Under the pieces are notes generated by a model. That model was not told where the DNA came from. It did no database searches and saw nothing but the letters and a program-made list of their open reading frames with translations. Shown here one piece after another: positions 8,222 through 18,211 of a DNA stretch of 34,809 nt (its first letter is position 1; each line of letters starts with the position of its first letter). The DNA is from an uncultured Alphaproteobacteria bacterium (GTDB lineage: Bacteria > Pseudomonadota > Alphaproteobacteria > HIMB59 > GCA-002718135), in contig CACEMP010000015.1 in NCBI GenBank assembly GCA_902560675.1, positions 1 through 34,809 on the forward strand, given 5' to 3'. Both the position numbers and the translations under genes were made by a program.

Positions 8222-8803
8222 ATGCTTAAAATTCTCAATAAAATAAATGGTATAAATAATATTGTAGAAAATAATAATTTGTTAGAAATAGAATTTGATA
8301 AAAACAATATTTTAAAAATATTTAATGAGTTAAAAGATAATGTAGATCTTAATTTTAACCAATTATTAGACATTACAGCTGTTGATTATCCGTCAAGAGA
8401 ATTTAGATTTGATTTAATTTATATATTGCAAAGTCTAACAAAGAATAAAAAAATTATTTTAAAAACTTTCATTAAAGAAAATGAAAATATAAAGTCTGTT
8501 ACCAACATTCATAAATCCGCAGATTGGTATGAAAGAGAATGTTACGATTTATTTGGAATAGAGTTTACTAACCATCCCGATTTAAGAAGGATAATGACAG
8601 ATTACAATTTTGAAGGCTATCCGTTGCGTAAAGATTTCCCTTTAACAGGTCATACAGAAGTTCGTTATGATGATCTTGAAAAAAAAGTTATATATGAACC
8701 AGTTAAGTTGAGTCAGGAATTTAGAAATTTTGATAGTGAGTCTCCTTGGGAAGGTATGGAAAACAAACTTTTTGGTGATGAAAAGTCGACTGGTGAAAAT
8801 TAA
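8222..8803 (+). CDS. nuoC: NADH-quinone oxidoreductase subunit C
   Basis: The 193-residue subunit (30-kDa type) of the hydrophilic arm lies beside NuoD at the quinone site. The diagnostic block runs from about 99 to 150: WYERECYDLFGI, then HPDLRRIMTDY, then GYPLRKDFPLTG and EVRYDD. The N-terminal half is more divergent and K/N-rich. nuoC and nuoD are separate genes, unlike the E. coli nuoCD fusion, as is usual in alphaproteobacteria and mitochondria. The stop TAA is followed directly by the nuoD ATG. Confidence 0.96.
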   Translation: MLKILNKINGINNIVENNNLLEIEFDKNNILKIFNELKDNVDLNFNQLLDITAVDYPSREFRFDLIYILQSLTKNKKIILKTFIKENENIKSVTNIHKSADWYERECYDLFGIEFTNHPDLRRIMTDYNFEGYPLRKDFPLTGHTEVRYDDLEKKVIYEPVKLSQEFRNFDSESPWEGMENKLFGDEKSTGEN

Positions 8804-9982
8804 ATGAAAGAAGTAGAACTAAACACAACAACAATTAACTTTGGGCCACAACATCCAGCAGCTCATGGTGTATTGCGATTAGTAGTTGAGCTTGAAGGTG
8901 AGGTAGTCCAAAGAGCAGAACCACACATCGGCTTATTGCATAGAGGAACAGAAAAATTAATTGAATATAAAACCTATCTTCAGGCCGTTCCTTATTTTGA
9001 TAGACTTGATTATGTTTCACCAATGTGTCAAGAACATGCTTTTGCATTAGCAACTGAAAATCTCCTCGGTATTAATGTTCCTGAAAGAGCTAAATATATT
9101 CGCGTTATTTTTGCTGAAATTACCAGAATACTAAATCATTTATTAAATATACCTGCCTATGCTGCTGACATTGGTGCAGTGACACCATTTTTATGGTGTT
9201 TTGAAGAAAGGGAAAAGCTTTTGGAGTTTCATGAAGCCGTATCTGGTGCAAGATTTCATGCAGCCTATTTTAGACCTGGCGGCGTCCATCAGGATATGCC
9301 AGAGGGAATGGAAGAAAAATTATTTGAGCACTTTAAAACTCTTCCAAAATTTATTGATGATCTTGAAAGCTTGCTGACTAATAACAGAATTTTAAGACAA
9401 AGATCAGTTGATATAGGAATAATTTCAAAGTCAGAAGCAATTGAATGGGGGTGTTCGGGCCCTGTATTAAGAAGTGCAGGTGTGGCATGGGATTTAAGAA
9501 GATCTCAACCTTATGACGCCTATGATCAAGTTGATTTTGAAGTCCCTGTTGGAAAAAAAGGTGATTGTTTTGATCGATATTTGGTTCGCATAGAGGAAAT
9601 GAGACAAAGCATTAGTATTATTAATCAATGTTTAAATAAAATCAAACCAGGTCCAATATCAATTGAAGATAATAAAATTACACCCCCTAAAAGAAATCAA
9701 ATGAAAAAATCAATGGAAGCCTTAATTCATCATTTTAAACTTTTCACTGAAGGTTACCGTGTTCCAGCTGGTCAAGTTTATAGTGCAGTAGAAGCTCCGA
9801 AGGGTGAATTTGGCGTTTACCTTGTTTCTGATGGATCTAGTAAACCATATAGATGTAAAATAAGAGCACCAGGTTTTGCACACCTTCAAACATTGGATCA
9901 TTTATCTAAAGGTCACTTAATGGCTGACATAGCCGCTATACTAGGTAGCTTGGATATTGTTTTTGGAGAGATAGATAGATAA
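8804..9982 (+). CDS. nuoD: NADH-quinone oxidoreductase subunit D
   Basis: The 392-residue 49-kDa-type subunit forms the quinone-binding pocket with Nuo[10 protein letters not shown] (14-22) carries the histidine that contacts the quinone head, and [11 protein letters not shown] (64-74) carries the partner tyrosine. [12 protein letters not shown] and the C-terminal DIVFGEIDR are family hallmarks; the protein is a redox-inactive relative of NiFe-hydrogenase large subunits. Length is typical and the sequence is highly conserved, so it is clearly functional. The ATG abuts the nuoC stop, and the stop overlaps the nuoE start by 1 nt (TAATG). Confidence 0.98.
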   Translation: MKEVELNTTTINFGPQHPAAHGVLRLVVELEGEVVQRAEPHIGLLHRGTEKLIEYKTYLQAVPYFDRLDYVSPMCQEHAFALATENLLGINVPERAKYIRVIFAEITRILNHLLNIPAYAADIGAVTPFLWCFEEREKLLEFHEAVSGARFHAAYFRPGGVHQDMPEGMEEKLFEHFKTLPKFIDDLESLLTNNRILRQRSVDIGIISKSEAIEWGCSGPVLRSAGVAWDLRRSQPYDAYDQVDFEVPVGKKGDCFDRYLVRIEEMRQSISIINQCLNKIKPGPISIEDNKITPPKRNQMKKSMEALIHHFKLFTEGYRVPAGQVYSAVEAPKGEFGVYLVSDGSSKPYRCKIRAPGFAHLQTLDHLSKGHLMADIAAILGSLDIVFGEIDR

Positions 9983-10581
9983 TGCATCATCCTGGTACAA
10001 ATAATAAAGTATATAAAAAAATTAATGATAATTTTGAATGGTCATCAGAAAATTTTAAAAAAATTTCTGAAATAATAAAAAAATATCCATCAAACCGTAT
10101 TCAAAGTGCAGTTATTCCTTTACTTGATTTAGCACAAAGACAAAATAATGGATGGTTAAGTAAAAATTCAATGGAAAAAGTAGCTGAAACTCTAAGTATG
10201 TCTTATATAAGAGTATTGGAAGTTGCCACTTTTTATTCGATGTTTAATTTAGAACCTATTGGTAAAAATTTTGTCCAAATTTGTAGAACTACACCTTGTT
10301 GGTTAAGAGGGAGTGATAAACTGTCTAAAGTTGCGCAAGAAGTTTGCGAAACTAATATTGGCGAGACAAGTGATGATGAAATATTTACTGTTGTTGAAGT
10401 TGAATGCTTAGGCGCATGTTGCAATGCTCCTATGGTCCAGATCAATGATGATTATTATGAAGATTTAGATGAAGAGAGTTTTAAAAAAATACTTCAAGAT
10501 TTAAAAGATAATAAATCAATAAAAGTAGGTTCACAAATTGGTAGAAAATCATCACAGCCTGAAAGAAAATTTGATGCTTAA
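9982..10581 (+). CDS. nuoE: NADH-quinone oxidoreductase subunit E
   Basis: The 199-residue 24-kDa-type subunit has a thioredoxin-like fold and binds the [2Fe-2S] cluster N1a in the NADH module. Ligands are Cys101 and Cys106 ([10 protein letters not shown]) and Cys142 and Cys146 ([10 protein letters not shown]). The helical N-terminal domain precedes them at about 20-90. About 20 C-terminal residues after the core are polar and probably disordered. A GGAGAG lies about 12 nt upstream of the ATG, inside nuoD. The 3' end overlaps nuoF by 8 nt. Confidence 0.96.
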   Translation: MHHPGTNNKVYKKINDNFEWSSENFKKISEIIKKYPSNRIQSAVIPLLDLAQRQNNGWLSKNSMEKVAETLSMSYIRVLEVATFYSMFNLEPIGKNFVQICRTTPCWLRGSDKLSKVAQEVCETNIGETSDDEIFTVVEVECLGACCNAPMVQINDDYYEDLDEESFKKILQDLKDNKSIKVGSQIGRKSSQPERKFDA

Positions 10582-11848
10582 GGAAAAAGATAAAATTTTT
10601 AAAAATTTATACGGTTTTGAAGACTGGAAATTAGAAGGTGCTAAAAAAAGAGGTATTTGGTCAAATACTAAAGAACTTATTAAAATGGGTAGTGATAAAA
10701 TTGTTGAGGAAATTAAAAATAGTCAATTAAGAGGAAGAGGAGGAGCAGGTTTCCCCGCGGGACTTAAGTGGTCATTCATGCCAAAAGACTCTGGAAAAGA
10801 TCATTACCTAGTTGTTAATGCAGATGAGTCAGAGCCAGGCACATGTAAAGATCGAGAGATTATGAGAAACGACCCACATCTTCTTTTAGAAGGTTGTTTA
10901 GTTGCTGCCTTTGCAATGCATGCACATACTTGTTATATTTATATAAGGGGTGAATATTATTCTGAATCTTCTAATTTACAAAAAGCAATAGATGAAGCCT
11001 ACGCAAATAATTTAATTGGCAAAAATGCATGTGGTTCAGGTTGGGATTTTGATATTTATCTTCACAGAGGGGCAGGAGCATATATTTGTGGTGAGGAAAC
11101 TGCTTTACTTGAAAGTTTAGAGGGTAAAAAAGGCCAACCGCGATTAAAACCTCCGTTTCCTGCTGGTGCAGGTTTATATGGATGCCCAACAACAGTTACA
11201 AATGTTGAAACAATTGCTGTCTCGCCAACTATTTTGAGACGTGGATCTAAATGGTTTGCTAATTTAGGTAGTGCAAATAATACAGGTACAAAAATTTTTA
11301 GTATCTCTGGACACGTAAATAACCCATGTAATGTAGAAGAAGAAATGGGCATTCCACTAAAAGATCTCATTGAAAAACATGCAGGTGGGGTAATTGGTGG
11401 TTGGGAAAATTTATTAGCTGTAATTCCTGGAGGTGCAAGTGTACCTTTATTACCTAAGTCTATTTGTGATACTGTTAAAATGGATTTTGATAGTCTAAAA
11501 GAAGTTCAAAGTGGATTAGGAACTGCGGCTGTTATTGTAATGAATAAATCAACAGATATTGTTGAAGCAATAGCTAGATTATCACATTTTTATAAGCATG
11601 AAAGCTGTGGTCAATGCACACCTTGCAGAGAAGGTACTGGATGGATGTACAGAATGATGGAAAAAATGATTCATGGAAATGTTAAACATAAAGATATTGA
11701 TAAAATTTTAGATGTAACAAAGCAAATTGAAGGCCATACTATTTGTGCCTTAGGTGATGCCGCCGCTTGGCCTATTCAAGGTTTGTTTAGACATTTTAGA
11801 CCTGAAATTGAAAAAAGAATTGAAGAAAGAAATAGAAGAGTAGCTTAG
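10574..11848 (+). CDS. nuoF: NADH-quinone oxidoreductase subunit F, NADH/FMN-binding
   Basis: The 424-residue 51-kDa-type subunit is the NADH entry site of complex I. The glycine-rich [13 protein letters not shown] (54-66) binds NADH/FMN, and [19 protein letters not shown] (166-184) is the second flavin-site block. Cluster N3 is held by Cys345, Cys348, Cys351 (CGQCTPC) and Cys391. I chose the ATG at 10574 because [18 protein letters not shown] matches the N-terminus of alphaproteobacterial NuoF. An in-frame start at 10538 would add 12 unrelated residues within nuoE. It overlaps nuoE by 8 nt and its TAG overlaps the nuoG GTG by 1 nt. Confidence 0.96.
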   Translation: MLKEKDKIFKNLYGFEDWKLEGAKKRGIWSNTKELIKMGSDKIVEEIKNSQLRGRGGAGFPAGLKWSFMPKDSGKDHYLVVNADESEPGTCKDREIMRNDPHLLLEGCLVAAFAMHAHTCYIYIRGEYYSESSNLQKAIDEAYANNLIGKNACGSGWDFDIYLHRGAGAYICGEETALLESLEGKKGQPRLKPPFPAGAGLYGCPTTVTNVETIAVSPTILRRGSKWFANLGSANNTGTKIFSISGHVNNPCNVEEEMGIPLKDLIEKHAGGVIGGWENLLAVIPGGASVPLLPKSICDTVKMDFDSLKEVQSGLGTAAVIVMNKSTDIVEAIARLSHFYKHESCGQCTPCREGTGWMYRMMEKMIHGNVKHKDIDKILDVTKQIEGHTICALGDAAAWPIQGLFRHFRPEIEKRIEERNRRVA

Positions 11849-13887
11849 TGCCAAAGATAACAATTGACAATAAAGAATACGAATTTGAAAACGGTATGAC
11901 CGTAATGCAAGCTTGTGAACAAGCAGGAACTGAAATTCCAAGATTTTGTTATCATGAAAAACTCTCAATAGCAGGAAACTGTAGAATGTGTTTAGTAGAA
12001 ATGGAAAAAGCTCCAAAACCTATTGCATCATGTGCCATGCCAGCTTCAGATGGAATGGTTATAAAAACTAATACCGAAACAGTTAAAAAAGCTCGTAAAG
12101 GCGTAATGGAGTTTCTTCTTATTAATCATCCATTGGATTGCCCTATTTGTGATCAAGGAGGAGAGTGTGATCTTCAAGATCAAGCTATGTATTATGGTTT
12201 TGATAAAACTAGATATGAAGAAAATAAAAGAGCAGTTCAAAATAAAAATATGGGACCACTAGTCAAAACAATTATGACAAGATGTATACATTGCACAAGA
12301 TGCGTAAGGTTTTCTACAGAAGTTGCTGGAGTTGATGATATAGGATTGCTTGGCAGAGGTGAAAATGCTGAGATCACTACATACTTAGAAAAAACTATTG
12401 AGTCAGAATTATCTGGAAACGTAATTGATTTGTGTCCTGTAGGTGCATTAACAAGTAAACCATACGCATTTAAATCTAGACCATGGGAACTAACTAAGAC
12501 AGAAACATTCGATGTGTTTGATGGCATAGGTTCAAGTATAAGAATTGATACAAGAGGAAAAAAAGTTTTAAGAGCTCTTCCTAGAATAAATGAAGAAACC
12601 AATGAAGAATGGATAAGTGATAAATCTAGATTTGCAGTTGATGGACTCTCAAGTCAAAGATTGGATAATGTATATTCTAAATCAAATAAAAAACTCCAAA
12701 AATCTTCATGGGATAACGCATTTGAATTAATAAAAAAAGAAATTACAAAAAGAGGTAAAGAAAATACTGTATTCCTATCTGGTAAGTTTACCGATATTGA
12801 AACTTTATATTCTGCAAAAAAATTTAGCAATTCACTAAAATCAAAAAACTATGATTGCAGATTTGATAATACACAAATTATCGATAATTCATCTTCAAGT
12901 TATAAATTTAATTCAACAATTCAAGAAATTGAAAAATCTGATGCTATTCTTTTAATCGGATCCAACCCTAGATGGGAAGCGGCGGTACTAAACGCTAGAA
13001 TTAGAAAGGCATATATTGAAAATAACTGTAAAATTGGTCTTATAGGTCCTAAATTAGATCTTACTTACGATTATAATCATTTATCTGATTCTTTGGATTA
13101 CCTTAACAACTTATCTAATAATAAATCTGAATTCAATAAAGTTTTAAAATCTGCAAAAAACCCACTTATAATATTAGGTACTTCAGCAATAAATAATGAT
13201 CATGGAAAAAAAATATTAGAAACTGCAGGATTAATTGCGAAAAAAATTCAAAAAAATAAAAATGTAAATCCATTAAATATTCTTAACCAAGATATTTCTA
13301 GAGTAGGAGCATTAGATTTGAAATTTTATAATAAAAAATTTGATAATAATTACAACAAACAATTAAAAAAACATATTGATAAAACAAAGCCTGTAGTTTT
13401 CTTAATGGGGTTAGATGAGATAAATTTTTCAACATTTGAAAATGCTTTTGTTGTCTATCTTGGTCATCATGGAGATGTTTCAGCATCTATAGCCGATATA
13501 ATTTTACCAACCCCTGCATATACTGAAAAAAGTTCTACTTATATGAATATAGAAGGTAGAGTTATTCAAACAACTAAGTGTCATAATCCAATAGGTGAAG
13601 CAAAAGAGGAGTGGAAAATTTTTAGAGTTTTAAGCGACTTATTTGAAAAAAATTTAAATTTTAATAATCTTGGGGAACTTCGAAATGAGCTTACAAGTAC
13701 CTATGGTCAATTTGCCCTCTTAAATGAAGTTAATTCTGTTGGCGAAATAACTTTTGCTAAAAATAATAAAATTGAGAATATTAAAATTAAATATAACATT
13801 GAAAATTTTTATATGACCGACTCTATTTCTAGATCTTCTGAAACAATGGCAAAATGTACTAGAGATATTTTAAATAAGGCAGCATAA
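11848..13887 (+). CDS. nuoG: NADH-quinone oxidoreductase subunit G, iron-sulfur subunit
   Basis: The 679-residue 75-kDa-type subunit carries the electron wire between NuoF and NuoI. [2Fe-2S] N1b ligands are Cys34, Cys45, Cys48 and Cys62. The His-ligated N5 cluster uses His94, Cys98, Cys101 and Cys107. N4 uses Cys146, Cys149, Cys152 and Cys196. The rest (about 220-679) is a molybdopterin-oxidoreductase-like domain without cofactor, with [16 protein letters not shown] near the end. The extra N7 cluster cysteines known from some bacteria were not noticed. The start is a GTG overlapping the nuoF stop, with an AGAAGAG site upstream. Length is typical for alphaproteobacteria. Confidence 0.97.
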   Translation: MPKITIDNKEYEFENGMTVMQACEQAGTEIPRFCYHEKLSIAGNCRMCLVEMEKAPKPIASCAMPASDGMVIKTNTETVKKARKGVMEFLLINHPLDCPICDQGGECDLQDQAMYYGFDKTRYEENKRAVQNKNMGPLVKTIMTRCIHCTRCVRFSTEVAGVDDIGLLGRGENAEITTYLEKTIESELSGNVIDLCPVGALTSKPYAFKSRPWELTKTETFDVFDGIGSSIRIDTRGKKVLRALPRINEETNEEWISDKSRFAVDGLSSQRLDNVYSKSNKKLQKSSWDNAFELIKKEITKRGKENTVFLSGKFTDIETLYSAKKFSNSLKSKNYDCRFDNTQIIDNSSSSYKFNSTIQEIEKSDAILLIGSNPRWEAAVLNARIRKAYIENNCKIGLIGPKLDLTYDYNHLSDSLDYLNNLSNNKSEFNKVLKSAKNPLIILGTSAINNDHGKKILETAGLIAKKIQKNKNVNPLNILNQDISRVGALDLKFYNKKFDNNYNKQLKKHIDKTKPVVFLMGLDEINFSTFENAFVVYLGHHGDVSASIADIILPTPAYTEKSSTYMNIEGRVIQTTKCHNPIGEAKEEWKIFRVLSDLFEKNLNFNNLGELRNELTSTYGQFALLNEVNSVGEITFAKNNKIENIKIKYNIENFYMTDSISRSSETMAKCTRDILNKAA

Positions 13888-13894
13888 TAATTAT

Positions 13895-14896
13895 ATGAAT
13901 TATGATATATTAATTACAGGGCTAATAATCGTTGCCCAAATACTTGCTGTTGTTGTGCCAGTTTTAATATCTGTAGCTTTTTTAGTTTATGCTGAAAGAA
14001 AAGTTTTAGCCCTAATTCAATTAAGAAGAGGTCCAAATATAGTAGGGCCTTTTGGTATATTACAAAGCTTTGCTGATGCATTAAAACTTATTACTAAAGA
14101 AAATATTATACCTAGTGGATCAAATAAAATTGTTTTTATTTTAGCACCCATAATAACAATGGTACTTAGCTTAGCAGGTTGGGCAGTAATACCTTTTGCC
14201 CCAGGATGGGTAGTCTCTGATATTAACGTAGGTATCATGTATCTGTTTGCAGTATCATCTCTTGGAGTATACGGAATAATAATGGCTGGTTGGGCAAGTA
14301 ACTCTCAATATCCTTTTCTAGGAGCATTAAGATCAGCTGCTCAAATGGTTTCATATGAAGTATCTATTGGATTTGTAATAATTACAGTATTGTTATGTGT
14401 AGGTTCTTTAAATTTATCAAAGATAGTTTTAGCTCAGCAGACTGTATGGTTTGCAATTCCATTATTACCTATGTTCATTATTTTTTTTATTTCTGCGTTA
14501 GCTGAAACAAATAGATTACCTTTTGATCTTCCTGAAGATGAATCAACACTTGTTGCAGGATTTTTTACTGAATATTCATCTGCTTCATTTGTATTATTTT
14601 TTTTAGGTGAATACGCGAGTATGATTTTAATGTCTTCTATGACTGTCATTCTTTTTTTAGGCGGATGGCTTCCTCCATTTGATGTATACCCATTAAATGT
14701 CGTTCCTGGAGTAATCTGGTTTACTGTGAAAGTAATATTTATATTATTTTTATTTATCTGGGTTAGAGGAACTTTCCCAAGATATAGATATGATCAGTTA
14801 ATGAGACTTGGATGGAAAGTTTTTCTACCATTTTCTTTGTTTTGGGTTGTGGCAACTTCTGGTTTTTTAGTATATTTTGACATGTTGCCAAATTAA
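13895..14896 (+). CDS. nuoH: NADH-quinone oxidoreductase subunit H
   Basis: The 333-residue integral membrane subunit (ND1-type) connects the peripheral arm to the proton pumps and forms part of the quinone tunnel. About eight helices are visible. The conserved cytoplasmic loops are [17 protein letters not shown] (about 28-44), [17 protein letters not shown] (about 201-217) with its acidic E-channel residues, and the late [13 protein letters not shown] loop near 295-307. Length and motifs are normal. The ATG lies 8 nt after nuoG, and nuoI starts 2 nt after the stop. Confidence 0.97.
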   Translation: MNYDILITGLIIVAQILAVVVPVLISVAFLVYAERKVLALIQLRRGPNIVGPFGILQSFADALKLITKENIIPSGSNKIVFILAPIITMVLSLAGWAVIPFAPGWVVSDINVGIMYLFAVSSLGVYGIIMAGWASNSQYPFLGALRSAAQMVSYEVSIGFVIITVLLCVGSLNLSKIVLAQQTVWFAIPLLPMFIIFFISALAETNRLPFDLPEDESTLVAGFFTEYSSASFVLFFLGEYASMILMSSMTVILFLGGWLPPFDVYPLNVVPGVIWFTVKVIFILFLFIWVRGTFPRYRYDQLMRLGWKVFLPFSLFWVVATSGFLVYFDMLPN

Positions 14897-14897
14897 T

Positions 14898-15377
14898 ATG
14901 TATAAATTAATTAAATCTTTTACTTTATTTGAATTATTTCAAGGGCTATTTTTAACTTTCAAATACATATTTAAATCTAAAGTTACAATAAATTATCCTC
15001 ATGAAAAAGGTCCATTAAGCCCACGTTTTAGAGGCGAGCATGCTTTGAGAAGATATCCAAGTGGGGAAGAGAGATGTATCGCATGTAAGCTTTGTGAAGC
15101 AGTATGTCCTGCTCAGGCAATTACAATTGAAGCAGAGCCAAGAGAGGATGGAAGCAGAAGAACAACAAGATATGATATAGATATGACTAAATGTATTTAC
15201 TGTGGTTTATGTCAAGAATCTTGCCCAGTTGATGCAATAGTAGAAGGACCAAATTTTGAATTTGCCACTGAAACGAGAGAAGAATTAATTTATAATAAAG
15301 ATAAACTTTTAGAAAATGGAGATAGATGGGAGCAAGAAATTGCTCAAAATATTCATCTCGATAGAAAATATAGATAA
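14898..15377 (+). CDS. nuoI: NADH-quinone oxidoreductase subunit I, two [4Fe-4S] clusters
   Basis: The 159-residue ferredoxin-like subunit (TYKY type) carries clusters N6a and N6b. The first set is Cys60, Cys63, Cys66 and the distal Cys70 ([16 protein letters not shown]). The second is Cys99, Cys102, Cys105 and Cys109 ([16 protein letters not shown]). An amphipathic N-terminal helix (about 1-30) anchors it to NuoH. I chose the ATG at 14898, 1 nt after the nuoH TAA. A start at 14877 would add seven residues encoded within nuoH. Confidence 0.97.
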   Translation: MYKLIKSFTLFELFQGLFLTFKYIFKSKVTINYPHEKGPLSPRFRGEHALRRYPSGEERCIACKLCEAVCPAQAITIEAEPREDGSRRTTRYDIDMTKCIYCGLCQESCPVDAIVEGPNFEFATETREELIYNKDKLLENGDRWEQEIAQNIHLDRKYR

Positions 15378-15379
15378 GA

Positions 15380-15991
15380 ATGGTTCTTTATTCATTAACA
15401 TTTTATCTTTTTTCATCTGTTGCAGTTCTTTCTGCTCTAATGGTTATAAGTGCAAAAAATCCAGTCCATTCAGTTTTGTTCTTAATTTTAAGCTTTGTTA
15501 ACGCATCAGGACTCTTTGTTTTATTAGGTGCTGAATTTTTAGCAATGATCCTTGTCGTTGTATATGTTGGAGCTGTTGCAGTCCTTTTTCTATTTGTTGT
15601 AATGATGCTTGATATAAATTTTGTAAAGTTGAGAGAAGGTTTTTTGCAATATTTACCTTTTGGAGCATTATTAGGGATAGTTCTAGTAATTGAACTTGGA
15701 ATTCTTTTTTTAACAGATAGATCGTCTAATATTTACAACAATCAAACACCACTACAACCTATAGTTAATGATGTGGAGAATACAAAAATGATTGGGCAAA
15801 TACTCTACACTGAATATTTTTATTTATTTCAAATATGTGGGATAATTTTATTAGTCGCAATGATTGGCTCTATTACACTTACATTAAGAGATAAAGGTGG
15901 TGTAAAAAGGCAAAATATAGATTTTCAAAATACAGTTAATGCATCAACAGCTATAGAAAAGAAAAAAATAAAAATAGGTGAAGGAATTTAA
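15380..15991 (+). CDS. nuoJ: NADH-quinone oxidoreductase subunit J
   Basis: The 203-residue membrane subunit (ND6-type) has five predicted helices. The signature third-helix region is LVVVYVGAVAVLFLFVVMMLD at about 57-77, where complex I forms the pi-bulge involved in coupling. A polar insertion (about 114-137) separates helices 4 and 5, and the C-terminal 35 residues are polar. Length is normal. It begins 2 nt after nuoI and is followed by nuoK after 3 nt. Confidence 0.95.
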   Translation: MVLYSLTFYLFSSVAVLSALMVISAKNPVHSVLFLILSFVNASGLFVLLGAEFLAMILVVVYVGAVAVLFLFVVMMLDINFVKLREGFLQYLPFGALLGIVLVIELGILFLTDRSSNIYNNQTPLQPIVNDVENTKMIGQILYTEYFYLFQICGIILLVAMIGSITLTLRDKGGVKRQNIDFQNTVNASTAIEKKKIKIGEGI

Positions 15992-15994
15992 TTA

Positions 15995-16300
15995 ATGATT
16001 ACTCTTGAGCACTATCTTTTTCTTGGCGCAATTATTTTTACCTTAGGTGTTTTAGGAATATTTTTAAATAAGAAAAATTTAATTATAATTTTAATGTCTA
16101 TAGAACTCATCTTGTTGTCAGTAAATATTAATTTTATTGCTTTCTCAGCGTATATTAATGATATTTCTGGGCAAATCTTCGCAATGCTAACACTTACTGT
16201 TGCAGCAGCTGAAGCTGCAATTGGACTCGCCATACTTGTAGTATTTTTTAGAAATTTAGGATCAATAGAAGTAAATAAAATTAATCAGCTTAAGGGATAG
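15995..16300 (+). CDS. nuoK: NADH-quinone oxidoreductase subunit K
   Basis: The 101-residue membrane subunit (ND4L-type) has three helices. The second begins with [19 protein letters not shown], whose glutamate (about residue 37) is a key proton-path residue. The third, [18 protein letters not shown], carries another conserved glutamate near 73. An AAGGA lies about 10 nt upstream of the ATG. nuoL starts 3 nt after the stop. Confidence 0.97.
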   Translation: MITLEHYLFLGAIIFTLGVLGIFLNKKNLIIILMSIELILLSVNINFIAFSAYINDISGQIFAMLTLTVAAAEAAIGLAILVVFFRNLGSIEVNKINQLKG

Positions 16301-16303
16301 TAG

Positions 16304-18211
16304 ATGGCAACCTCAGTTATATTTTTACCTCTACTTGGTTTTCTTTTTTGTTTTTTACTAGGTAAACAGTTTAACTATAGGGTTTATCAAATATCAACAA
16401 CTTCAATCCTTTTTCTTTGTACTTTATTTTCTTGGATAATATTCATTCAGTTTATTAATAATAAGGAAGCTGAAATAATCTTTATTCTTAACTGGATAAC
16501 TTCTGGAAACTTTATTGTTGATTGGTCAATTAGATTAGACACTTTAACTGCTGTGATGTTCATTGTGGTTACAACTGTTTCTGCTTGTGTTCATTTATAT
16601 TCAATAGGCTATATGGAAGAAGATCAATCAAAAATAAGATTTATGGGTTATCTAAGCTTATTCACTTTTTTTATGCTTGTTCTTGTATCAAGTAATAACT
16701 TGCTTCAAATGTTTTTTGGTTGGGAAGGTGTTGGCCTAGCATCATATTTATTAATTGGTTTTTGGCACCATAAAGATTCAGCAAATAAAGCTGCTATAAA
16801 AGCATTCGTTGTAAACAGAGTTGGAGATTTTGGATACGCAATTGGAATTGCTGGAATTTTTTATATTTTTGGCACGGTAAGTTTCGACAGTATATTTTCA
16901 CAAGTGGATCAATTTAGTGAACATCAAATTCAATTCCTTTCATTTAGTTTTCCAACTTTAGATTTTTTATGTTTTCTTTTATTCATAGGTGCAATGGGTA
17001 AGTCTGCCCAATTAGGTTTACACACCTGGTTGCCAGATGCTATGGAAGGGCCTACTCCTGTATCTGCACTAATACATGCCGCAACAATGGTAACAGCTGG
17101 TGTATTCTTAGTTGCAAGAATGAGTCCTCTTTATGAATTTGCTACATTTACTAATTTATTCATTACTTTTATTGGTGCGGCCACAGCTATTTTTGCTGCC
17201 TCTATAGCCTTAACGCAAAATGATATTAAAAGAGTCATTGCATATTCAACATGCAGTCAATTAGGATATATGTTTTTTGCAGCAGGTGTAGGAGCTTATA
17301 ATGCATCAATATTTCACTTAACAACTCATGCCTTTTTTAAAGCTCTTCTATTTCTTTCTGCAGGTTCTGTAATTCACGCAATGCATCATGAGCAGGATAT
17401 GAGAAAGATGGGGGGACTTTTCAAAAAAATACCTTTTACTGCTACAATGATGTGGATTGGATCTCTTGCAATTATTGGTTTCCCATATCTATCTGGTTAC
17501 TATTCAAAAGAAAGTATTTTAGAAAATGCTTTCTATGCATCAAATGGAATAGCATACTTTGCATATTTAGTAGGTATTTTAACTGCTTTACTTACTGCTT
17601 TTTATTCATGGAGATTATTATTCCTAACATTTCATGGTGAAAATAGATCAAATAATAAAACATATGATCACGCCCATGAATCACCTTTAGTTATGACAGT
17701 TCCATTATTTATTCTTGCAATTGGTTCTATTTTTTCTGGAATATTCTTTGCTGATTATTTTATTGGATACTACAAAAAAGAATTTTGGGATAATGCAATA
17801 TTATTAACAGAAAGTTCTTATAAATATCTTCCTCTTACGCAATCATTAATATCAAAATCTGCTGTTGCAATTGGAATTCTTGTCTGTGTGTTGATATATT
17901 CAAATAATTTAAACAGAGCTAAAAATCTTTCCTATAACTTAGATCCTTTATATTCTCTTTCTAAAAATAAATGGTATGTGGATGAACTATATCATAAAGT
18001 ATTTGTTTTAACTTTTTTCAAATTGGCAAACTTTTTCTGGAAAAAAGGAGATGAAAAAACTATTGATGGTTTAGGACCAAACGGGATCTCCTGGATTATT
18101 TCAAAATCTTCATCTTATGTAAGTTTATTTCAATCAGGGTATTTGTTTCATTATGCTTTTGCTATGCTTGGAGGCTTAGTAATAATTTTAACATGGTTTT
18201 TATATTACTAA
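16304..18211 (+). CDS. nuoL: NADH-quinone oxidoreductase subunit L, antiporter-like
   Basis: The 635-residue ND5-type subunit is the distal proton-pumping module. The channel residues are visible: Glu141 in GWEGVGLASY and Lys233 in GKSAQLGLHTWLPDAMEGP, followed by the HAATMVTAGVFL helix. The C-terminal part includes a long lateral helix region and a last hydrophobic segment (FAMLGGLVIILTWFLYY). Length is typical for alphaproteobacteria. An AAGGGAT site lies about 7 nt before the ATG. The nuoM ATG directly follows its stop. Confidence 0.97.
   Translation: MATSVIFLPLLGFLFCFLLGKQFNYRVYQISTTSILFLCTLFSWIIFIQFINNKEAEIIFILNWITSGNFIVDWSIRLDTLTAVMFIVVTTVSACVHLYSIGYMEEDQSKIRFMGYLSLFTFFMLVLVSSNNLLQMFFGWEGVGLASYLLIGFWHHKDSANKAAIKAFVVNRVGDFGYAIGIAGIFYIFGTVSFDSIFSQVDQFSEHQIQFLSFSFPTLDFLCFLLFIGAMGKSAQLGLHTWLPDAMEGPTPVSALIHAATMVTAGVFLVARMSPLYEFATFTNLFITFIGAATAIFAASIALTQNDIKRVIAYSTCSQLGYMFFAAGVGAYNASIFHLTTHAFFKALLFLSAGSVIHAMHHEQDMRKMGGLFKKIPFTATMMWIGSLAIIGFPYLSGYYSKESILENAFYASNGIAYFAYLVGILTALLTAFYSWRLLFLTFHGENRSNNKTYDHAHESPLVMTVPLFILAIGSIFSGIFFADYFIGYYKKEFWDNAILLTESSYKYLPLTQSLISKSAVAIGILVCVLIYSNNLNRAKNLSYNLDPLYSLSKNKWYVDELYHKVFVLTFFKLANFFWKKGDEKTIDGLGPNGISWIISKSSSYVSLFQSGYLFHYAFAMLGGLVIILTWFLYY

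Noticed and set aside
10538-10573. Longer NuoF start inside nuoE
   Set aside because: The 12 extra residues do not match NuoF. The ATG at 10574 yields the conserved [13 protein letters not shown] N-terminus.
12237-12602. A 121-codon reverse-strand frame inside nuoG
   Set aside because: It is antisense to the cluster-binding part of NuoG, has low-complexity Ser/Leu content, and shows no recognisable family.
14877-14897. Longer NuoI start inside nuoH
   Set aside because: It would add seven residues from the nuoH 3' end. The ATG at 14898, 1 nt after the nuoH stop, fits the family better.
17452-17640. A 62-codon + strand frame within nuoL in another frame
   Set aside because: It overlaps highly conserved NuoL sequence, is rich in Cys/Phe/Ile from frame-shifted codons, and has no start context.
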